Made by a program: the position numbers and the translations under genes
Notes under the pieces: generated by a model
What the model was told of the DNA's origin: nothing
What the model saw: the letters and a program-made list of their open reading frames with translations, nothing else
Databases searched by the model: none
Shown here: piece by piece, positions 33,304 to 37,870 of the stretch
Layout of the letters: each line of letters begins with the position of its first letter
How positions within the stretch are numbered: position 1 is the stretch's first letter
Source: an uncultured Porphyromonadaceae bacterium
GTDB taxonomy: Bacteria; Bacteroidota; Bacteroidia; Bacteroidales; Muribaculaceae
Direction: 5' to 3'
Length of the DNA: 37,870 bases
NCBI GenBank assembly: GCA_900548975.1
Contig: URMS01000028.1
Location: 1-37,870, forward strand

Positions 33304-35222
33304 TTTTTGGTTTTTAGGCTTTTGAAGACTTTGTTGTTGACCTTAACCTTATATTTTTTGTGGAGGTCTTTTATCCACTCCTTGTCGAGGGCGGCCTGAT
33401 AGTCGGTGAGGGCGCTTCCGCGGACATCGGCAGCTTCTTCGGGCGCGTCGATGATGCGGCCCTGATAGGCGGCATAGCATTTCCAACGCGAATTCTGTGT
33501 GTCGGCGGGACGTGAGGCACCGAAGCCCAGGTAGTCGGTAATGGCATTTTCGCCTTTGGCCGCAACTACGCGTTCGATCTTGATGTCGCGTCTGAAGTGG
33601 TCGCGCATCTGACGCACGAATTCGGTCGGTATGTCGGTCGATAGTGTAGCCGCATAGTCGAGTGCGCTGCGGAGCGTGGAGTCGTTGGCGGCGAAGATAA
33701 CGTAGCTTTTGAACTTGGGAGTGTCCCACTTATAGTCGGCGGTGTGGGCGCGGAAGAATTCTTCGAGGCCTTCGGTGTCCTTGGCTGCCTTGTCCCATAC
33801 CTTGCGGTTGGAAACCTCGTAGAGCAGGATGCCGTCGTGGTATTCGTTGAGCAGATTGCGGAAATCGGGATTCTCGGCGGCCAGACGGGCACGCTCCTTT
33901 TCGATGAGCATGTCGTCGAGAAGGTCGGAGGTGGCGTCGGCGATAGCTTTGGCCGGGTTGGCGGGCATCTGTATGTCGGGCACGCGGCCGATGGCGTCGA
34001 TGGCAGTGATTTGGCCGCCGTCGAATGTTGCGACAACGGGATTGATCTGCGAAATGCGGCTTATGGCAGCCGAATCGCATACGCCGTTGTTTTCGCTGAT
34101 GATGACGTTGACACGGTCGAGAGCGGCCTGCGAGATGTTGGCTTTGTAGGCCTTGCGTAGACGGGCCAGAACGGCTTTTTCGGGAAGTGTGCCGCGCTCG
34201 TCGGAGGCTATCTTGGCTTCGATGCCCTCGCGGAGCTGTTCGAGCGGAGCTATGCCGCGGTGGTTGATGCGGTGTATGATGTGCCAGCCGAAGGCTGTGC
34301 GCACGGGTTCGGAAACGGCACCGTCGGCGAGCGCAAACGATGCGCTGTCGAATTCGGCAACCATGGCTCCGCGGCCGAACCATCCGAGTTTGCCGCCTTT
34401 GGATGCCGAACCGGGATCTTCGGAGAACCGGCGTGCAAGATCGCCGAAGTCGGCGCCATTCTTTATAAGTGTGTATATGGAGTCGGCGGTCGCTTTTTTT
34501 GCCTCTGCGGCAGCCTCATCGAGGCCGCGAGTGAGCAGCAGTATATGCTCGGCTTCGACTTCACCCTGTGCGGGTGTGCGTTTTTCCACGCGTATAAGAT
34601 GATATCCCATTCCCGAGTTGACCACGCCCGAGACTGCTCCGGGTGCAGTGGCGTAGGCAGCTTCCTCGAATGCCCACGGGAAACGTCCGGGCACCACATA
34701 TCCCATCAGGCCGCCCTGCTGAGCGGAGTAACGGTCGACCGACATCGAGCGGGCCGCATCCTCGAAGGTGGTTGTGCCTGCCGCGATGGCAGCCCGAACC
34801 GAGTCGAGACGGGCAATATTGCCGGGCTGGAGCGGGAGCATGATATGGCTGGCCAGTACATCGTCGGCGTAGTGCGCGTAGGCCTGCTGTACCAGACTTT
34901 CGGCAACGGAATCGTCGCGGAAGTACGGCTTGGCAAGATCTTTTATGAAGCTGTCGTACTCCGACTGGAATTCGGGAGTGTTGTCGAGGCCTTCGTGGAG
35001 GGCGTCGGCTACTTTCAGCTTGTAGTTGATGAACATACCCAGATACTCGTCGAGGCTCTGTGGCTGCATCTGCTGGGTGTTGTTCTTGTTGTAAAGATAT
35101 TCGAATTCGCTTACGTGCACGTCCTTGCCGTCGACAGTCATGAGTACCGGATCGTTGCCTGCGGCGTGGACTGCGGCGGCAACACATATGGCGGCAAAGC
35201 CAAGGATTTGTCGTTTAGTCAT
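33300..35222 (-). CDS. Periplasmic peptidylprolyl isomerase with two parvulin domains
   Basis: A 640-aa folding catalyst for exported proteins. The signal peptide is MTKRQILGFAAICVAAAVHAA. A SurA-like helical domain covers about 25-125. The first parvulin domain (about 129-232) contains ASHIMLPLQPGN, SVDRYSAQQGGLMGYV and GMGYHLIRVEKR. The second (about 233-340) contains EAEHILLLTRG, SEDPGSASKGGKLGWFGRG and FGWHIIHRINHRG. The last 300 residues are helical, without an assigned domain. Two parvulin domains in series resemble SurA. It starts 80 bp after guaB, across a probable attenuating hairpin, and its stop overlaps the next gene. Confidence 0.9.
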   Translation of the reverse strand: MTKRQILGFAAICVAAAVHAAGNDPVLMTVDGKDVHVSEFEYLYNKNNTQQMQPQSLDEYLGMFINYKLKVADALHEGLDNTPEFQSEYDSFIKDLAKPYFRDDSVAESLVQQAYAHYADDVLASHIMLPLQPGNIARLDSVRAAIAAGTTTFEDAARSMSVDRYSAQQGGLMGYVVPGRFPWAFEEAAYATAPGAVSGVVNSGMGYHLIRVEKRTPAQGEVEAEHILLLTRGLDEAAAEAKKATADSIYTLIKNGADFGDLARRFSEDPGSASKGGKLGWFGRGAMVAEFDSASFALADGAVSEPVRTAFGWHIIHRINHRGIAPLEQLREGIEAKIASDERGTLPEKAVLARLRKAYKANISQAALDRVNVIISENNGVCDSAAISRISQINPVVATFDGGQITAIDAIGRVPDIQMPANPAKAIADATSDLLDDMLIEKERARLAAENPDFRNLLNEYHDGILLYEVSNRKVWDKAAKDTEGLEEFFRAHTADYKWDTPKFKSYVIFAANDSTLRSALDYAATLSTDIPTEFVRQMRDHFRRDIKIERVVAAKGENAITDYLGFGASRPADTQNSRWKCYAAYQGRIIDAPEEAADVRGSALTDYQAALDKEWIKDLHKKYKVKVNNKVFKSLKTKK

Positions 35223-35230
35223 CTTAGAAA

Positions 35231-35275
35231 AATTAAAAATGCGGCGCGCCGCCTGGATTAGGAACGGCGCCCCAC
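35231..35275 (-). terminator. Imperfect GC-rich hairpin after guaB, possible partial terminator
   Basis: On the minus strand, arms 35265-35275 and 35241-35251 form nine Watson-Crick pairs, one G-U and one mismatch, followed by the U-rich 35231-35240. The right arm is part of the perfect palindrome GCGGCGCGCCGC (35241-35252). It lies between guaB and the PPIase, so it may reduce rather than stop read-through. Confidence 0.5.
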
Positions 35276-35302
35276 ATTATAGATAACGCGTGTGCGCGGG
35301 CT

Positions 35303-36781
35303 TTATTGTCTGGATGCGCTGTAGTTCGGCGCTTCGCTTGTTATGGCCACGTCGTGGGGGTGGCTTTCGGCCACACCGGCGTTGGTGATACGGGTGAAGC
35401 TTGCATGGTGGAGAGCCTCGATGTTGGGCGCGCCGCAGTAGCCCATGCCGGAGCGGAGTCCGCCGAGCATCTGGTATACCACTTCGTAGAGCGAGCCTTT
35501 GTAGGGCACGCGGGCTGCGATGCCTTCGGGCACGAGCTTCTTGACGTCGGTTTCGCCGGCCTGGAAGTAGCGGTCCTTGGAGCCGCGCTCCATGGCTTCG
35601 AGAGAGCCCATGCCGCGGTATGTCTTGTATTTACGTCCGTTGTAGATGATGGTGTCGCCTGGGCTTTCTTCGACACCGGCGAGCATGCCGCCGAGCATCA
35701 CTGCATGGGCACCTGCTGCAAGAGCCTTGACGATATCGCCCGAGTAGCGGATGCCGCCGTCGGCGATCAGGGGAACGCCGGTCCCTTCGAGGGCCTTGGC
35801 TACGTCGTAGACAGCGGAGAGCTGGGGCACACCCACGCCGGCTATGACGCGTGTAGTGCAGATGGAGCCCGGACCGATGCCAACCTTGACGCCGTCGGCG
35901 CCGTTCTCGACCAGATAGCGGGCAGCGTCGCCGGTGGCGATATTACCTACCACGACGTCGATATCGGGGTATTTGGCTTTGACGGCCTTGAGTACGCCAA
36001 TCACGCCGCGCGAGTGGCCGTGGGCCGTGTCGATGACAATGGCGTCGACACCGGCTGCGACGAGAGCGTCGACGCGTTCCATGGAGTCGTTGGTGACGCC
36101 TACACCGGCGGCGACACGCAGACGGCCCAGAGAGTCCTTGCAGGCGTTGGGTTTGTCTTTGGCTTTGGTGATATCTTTATAGGTGACAAGACCGATGAGT
36201 TTTCCTTTGCTGTCGACCACGGGAAGCTTCTCGATTTTGTGCGACTGAAGGATTTCGGCGGCTTCTTCGAGCGATGTTGCCTGAGAGGTGGTGACGAGAT
36301 TTTCGCTTGTCATGACCTCGTCGATGGTACGCATGGGATTCTTCTCGAATCGGAGGTCGCGGTTGGTGACTATGCCTACCAACAGGCCTTCGTCGTCGAC
36401 AACGGGTATGCCGCCGATGTGGTATTCGGCCATCATGCGCAGGGCGTCGGCCACTGTGGAGCCGCGGCGTATGGTCACGGGGTCGTAGATCATACCGTTT
36501 TCGGCGCGTTTTACGGCGTGTACCTGGCGTGCCTGCTCCTCGATGGTCATATTTTTGTGTATGACACCCAGACCGCCTTCGCGGGCGATGGCGATAGCAA
36601 GCTGTGCCTCGGTGACGGTATCCATGGCCGCCGACACAATCGGAACGTTAAGGGTGATGTTGCGGGAAAAACGTGTAGCCAGCGATACTTCGCGCGGCAG
36701 TACTTCGGAATAAGCCGGAATCAGAAGGACGTCGTCGAAAGTAAGACCGTCCATCTTCACTCTATCTGCAATAAACGACAT
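35303..36781 (-). CDS. guaB: Inosine-5'-monophosphate dehydrogenase
   Basis: A cytosolic enzyme that oxidises IMP to XMP with NAD, the committed step of GMP synthesis. The chosen start is the ATG at 36781 (492 aa, MSFIADRVKMDGLTFDDVLL), which fits the family. The frame is open to 36856, but the promoter TACCTTTG at 36809-36816 lies within that extension. The catalytic barrel contains NVPIVSAAMDTVTE, VGNIATGDAARYL and the active-site loop GIGPGSICTTR with Cys308. Two CBS domains are inserted at about 90-210 (PVTIRRGSTVADALRMM, TTSQATSLEEAAEIL). SGDIVKALAAGAHAVMLGG and the flap region YKTYRGMGSLEAM are also present. It leads the operon that continues to the double-parvulin PPIase. Confidence 0.96.
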   Translation of the reverse strand: MSFIADRVKMDGLTFDDVLLIPAYSEVLPREVSLATRFSRNITLNVPIVSAAMDTVTEAQLAIAIAREGGLGVIHKNMTIEEQARQVHAVKRAENGMIYDPVTIRRGSTVADALRMMAEYHIGGIPVVDDEGLLVGIVTNRDLRFEKNPMRTIDEVMTSENLVTTSQATSLEEAAEILQSHKIEKLPVVDSKGKLIGLVTYKDITKAKDKPNACKDSLGRLRVAAGVGVTNDSMERVDALVAAGVDAIVIDTAHGHSRGVIGVLKAVKAKYPDIDVVVGNIATGDAARYLVENGADGVKVGIGPGSICTTRVIAGVGVPQLSAVYDVAKALEGTGVPLIADGGIRYSGDIVKALAAGAHAVMLGGMLAGVEESPGDTIIYNGRKYKTYRGMGSLEAMERGSKDRYFQAGETDVKKLVPEGIAARVPYKGSLYEVVYQMLGGLRSGMGYCGAPNIEALHHASFTRITNAGVAESHPHDVAITSEAPNYSASRQ

Positions 36782-36808
36782 ATTGATATCGGTGTTTTTT
36801 ATTGCATG

Positions 36809-36838
36809 CAAAGGTAAGGATTTTTCGGCGTTCTGCAA
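36809..36838 (-). promoter_or_regulatory. Promoter of guaB (TTTG-like -33, N19, TACCTTTG)
   Basis: The -7 element TACCTTTG is at 36809-36816 on the minus strand, an exact consensus match. A TTTTG lies 19 bases upstream as the -33 element. The leader to the ATG at 36781 is about 23 bases. Confidence 0.65.
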
Positions 36839-36928
36839 AATCAAACTTTTCTGCATTTCGATAATATCCGCGAATTGCCCTCCGGGGAGCAGCCCTTCTG
36901 TTCAATCGGGCATGTAATAGAACGTTTT

Positions 36929-36960
36929 TTTGACCGTATGAGAAAAATGAGCTATCTTTG
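36929..36960 (+). promoter_or_regulatory. Strong consensus promoter (TTTG-N20-TATCTTTG) for a non-coding RNA
   Basis: TTTG is at 36929-36932 and TATCTTTG at 36953-36960, with exactly 20 bases between them. It is one of the two best promoter matches in the window, yet no open frame follows for about 290 bases. The start site is predicted at 36964-36967, at the foot of a paired stem. Confidence 0.7.
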
Positions 36961-36964
36961 CCGC

Positions 36965-37137
36965 GCGGTAAGCAACGCAGAGGTGTTCCAACTTGCCATA
37001 CATATTATTTTGAGAGGCTTTATCTCTCAAAGGTGTTATTGAAACTTTCCTCAAGTCCAAATCTCGCAAATTTGTAAACTATAGCACAGGAAAGTAGAGA
37101 TAGCACCTGCATCGATTATAGTATACAGAGCTGCCGC
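36965..37137 (+). ncRNA. Structured non-coding RNA, about 173 nt, possible 6S RNA-like
   Basis: The predicted transcript begins and ends in the same helix. P1 pairs 36965-36973 with 37130-37137 (eight pairs, one U-G, one bulge). P2 pairs 36977-36985 with 37104-37110 (seven pairs, two-base bulge). Inside are a small hairpin (37009-37016 with 37024-37031), a perfect 8-bp stem (37044-37051 with 37088-37095) and an apical hairpin (37058-37062 with 37070-37074). Long unpaired stretches lie between P2 and the inner stems. There is no convincing open frame. The closed terminal stem, open centre and apical stem, and the length, recall 6S RNA, which binds RNA polymerase. It lacks recognisable tmRNA, RNase P or SRP motifs. 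A small hairpin (37130-37145) would compete with P1. The 6S identity is only a hypothesis. Confidence 0.6.
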
Positions 37138-37149
37138 ACGGCAGCCAGT

Positions 37150-37163
37150 ATGTATATACATAA
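37150..37163. other. Perfect 14-bp palindrome TATGTATATACATA
   Basis: A perfectly self-complementary site between the two structured RNA elements. It could be a protein-binding site or chance in an AT-rich stretch. Confidence 0.4.
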
Positions 37164-37165
37164 TC

Positions 37166-37249
37166 GGTGTGGGGCTTTCTTCTTATCTGTGCTTAAGGCA
37201 ATGCGAGAGCCTGGACTTTGATAAGACGATAAATCCTCACACCTTTTTT
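37166..37249 (+). terminator. Nested-stem RNA element ending in a U-run
   Basis: An outer stem GGTGTGGGG (37166-37174) with CCTCACACC (37235-37243), nine pairs including one G-U. A second stem TCTTATC (37181-37187) with GATAAGA (37220-37226). A weak inner AGGC/GCCT stem. Six T follow at 37244-37249. The outer stem and T-run look like a terminator, but the 60-base structured interior is much larger than usual. It could end the upstream non-coding RNA, or be a leader element in front of the membrane protein gene at 37308. Confidence 0.6.
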
Positions 37250-37307
37250 GTTTATAATGAATTTTTGGCCGGCGTGCGAGGATTGGCCTGCTATCCGGAC
37301 AATAGCG

Positions 37308-37814
37308 ATGCGATATGTGAATTTTCGTTTTTTGTTGACGGCTCTGGCCGCGGTACTGATAGTCCTTGGCTCATTTTGGCCGGGGCATGCCGTGGCGGAG
37401 TATATCGCGGCAGCGGTGCTGATGGCATCGGCCATGTGGTGGCGTGGCGGACTGCGCGAGATCCGCACCGGAACTATGGATTTCTATGGCTCGATGCTGC
37501 TGAAATCGGCATTTGTGGTGTGGTGTCTGGCCCAGGGATGGTATGCAGGTGCTCTTGCGGCTTTTCTGGGGCTGAATCTGACGGTAGATATACAGTTCGG
37601 TGTGGTAGGGCTTCATCTGTATTCGACCGACATAAGGCTTAGCATGCCTGAAATCATTGCTGTCAGAGTGTCGGTGCCTCTGGCTGTGTCTGCTACCGGG
37701 TTGCTTGCGGCCTGCGGTTATGACGCCGCGGCCAAATGGATCCTGACGGCGGCTTTGACGGCCGATTGTGCGGCGCGCTATTTCCTTTTGCGACGAATAA
37801 GGAAAAGAATCTGA
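37308..37814 (+). CDS. Small integral membrane protein of unknown function
   Basis: A 168-aa protein, not recognised. It has about five hydrophobic segments, at roughly 7-23, 28-45, 62-90, 113-136 and 140-158, and ends in a basic tail LLRRIRKRI. Polar motifs between segments include RGGLREIRTGTMDFYG and TVDIQFGVVGLHLYSTDIRLS. The ATG at 37308 (MRYVNFRFLL) places the first membrane segment at the N-terminus. In-frame starts at 37257 (ATG) and 37248 (TTG) are also open, but the latter lies in the T-run of the preceding element. No promoter was seen between that element and the gene, so expression may depend on read-through. Confidence 0.65.
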   Translation: MRYVNFRFLLTALAAVLIVLGSFWPGHAVAEYIAAAVLMASAMWWRGGLREIRTGTMDFYGSMLLKSAFVVWCLAQGWYAGALAAFLGLNLTVDIQFGVVGLHLYSTDIRLSMPEIIAVRVSVPLAVSATGLLAACGYDAAAKWILTAALTADCAARYFLLRRIRKRI

Positions 37815-37841
37815 TATAAGAGAGTGTTTGAATTTAACTTT

Positions 37842-37870
37842 ATGAAATCTTTAGAGGTCTTTCCGGCCTG
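37842..37870 (+). CDS. Possible start of another gene, cut by the window end
   Basis: An ATG at 37842 opens a frame reading MKSLEVFPA to the last base of the window, 27 bases after the membrane protein's stop. It is too short to assign or confirm. Confidence 0.25.

Noticed and set aside
36782..36856. A 25-codon N-terminal extension of guaB
   Set aside because: The family starts at MSFIADRV and the guaB promoter lies inside the extension.
36965..37249. tmRNA, RNase P RNA or SRP RNA
   Set aside because: No tRNA-like CCA end or TTCGA arm, no RNase P conserved cores and no SRP GGAAG/GCAG loop pairing were seen.
37248..37307. TTG-started extension of the membrane protein
   Set aside because: The start would sit in the T-run of the preceding hairpin, and the added residues are polar ahead of a good N-terminal membrane segment. 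A start at 37257 remains possible.

Overview
The window comes from a Bacteroidota genome, order Bacteroidales, probably close to Muribaculaceae (the family level is a guess). The evidence is a SusC/SusD pair, TonB-dependent and OmpA-type outer-membrane proteins, families largely confined to this phylum (DUF4421, DUF4923, DUF3316, OstA-like protein), menaquinone synthesis, weak ribosome-binding sites, and ten copies of the Bacteroidales promoter element TAnnTTTG, several with a TTTG-like -33 element 19-20 bases upstream. No tRNA, rRNA, CRISPR array, insertion sequence or phage gene was seen. Most of the window is core chromosome.

Layout. 1-9707 is read leftward: SurA-type PPIase -> OstA/LptA-like protein -> M16 peptidase, then a terminator, then menA -> class A PBP. 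9848-15611 is read rightward: a solitary Ala-rich helical protein with its own terminator, then a probable five-gene operon (zeta-toxin-like kinase, 64-aa small protein, Uup-type ABC-F ATPase, TonB-dependent receptor, small SPFH-like membrane protein). hisS (leftward) converges on it across a two-way terminator. 17441-22076 holds a SusC/SusD pair whose susC carries a one-base frameshift in a run of seven A. It is followed by a DUF4421 protein, an OmpA-family porin, and a WbpM/CapD-type nucleotide-sugar dehydratase coupled to a DUF4923 protein. 27682-36781 is read leftward in two operons: guaB -> double-parvulin PPIase -> small SurA-like lipoprotein, and parC -> DUF3316 -> S41 peptidase. The right end holds a strong promoter followed by about 285 bases of structured, apparently non-coding RNA, then a small membrane protein.

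How it fits together. Much of the window serves the cell envelope: peptidoglycan synthesis (PBP1A), outer-membrane protein folding (SurA, double-parvulin PPIase, SurA-like lipoprotein), LPS transport (OstA-like), nutrient uptake (SusCD, TonB receptor), cell-wall anchoring (OmpA) and surface glycan synthesis (WbpM-like). Housekeeping genes (hisS, guaB, parC, menA) lie among them.

The points most worth a second look are: a ~173-nt structured RNA at 36965-37137 with a near-perfect promoter and a 6S-like outline; a second nested-stem element ending in a U-run (37166-37249); the susC frameshift; the zeta-kinase/small-protein pair at the head of an unusual operon; two terminator-promoter junctions with the same geometry; two apparently leaderless genes; and three short-unit repeat arrays, each placed at the 3' end of a gene.
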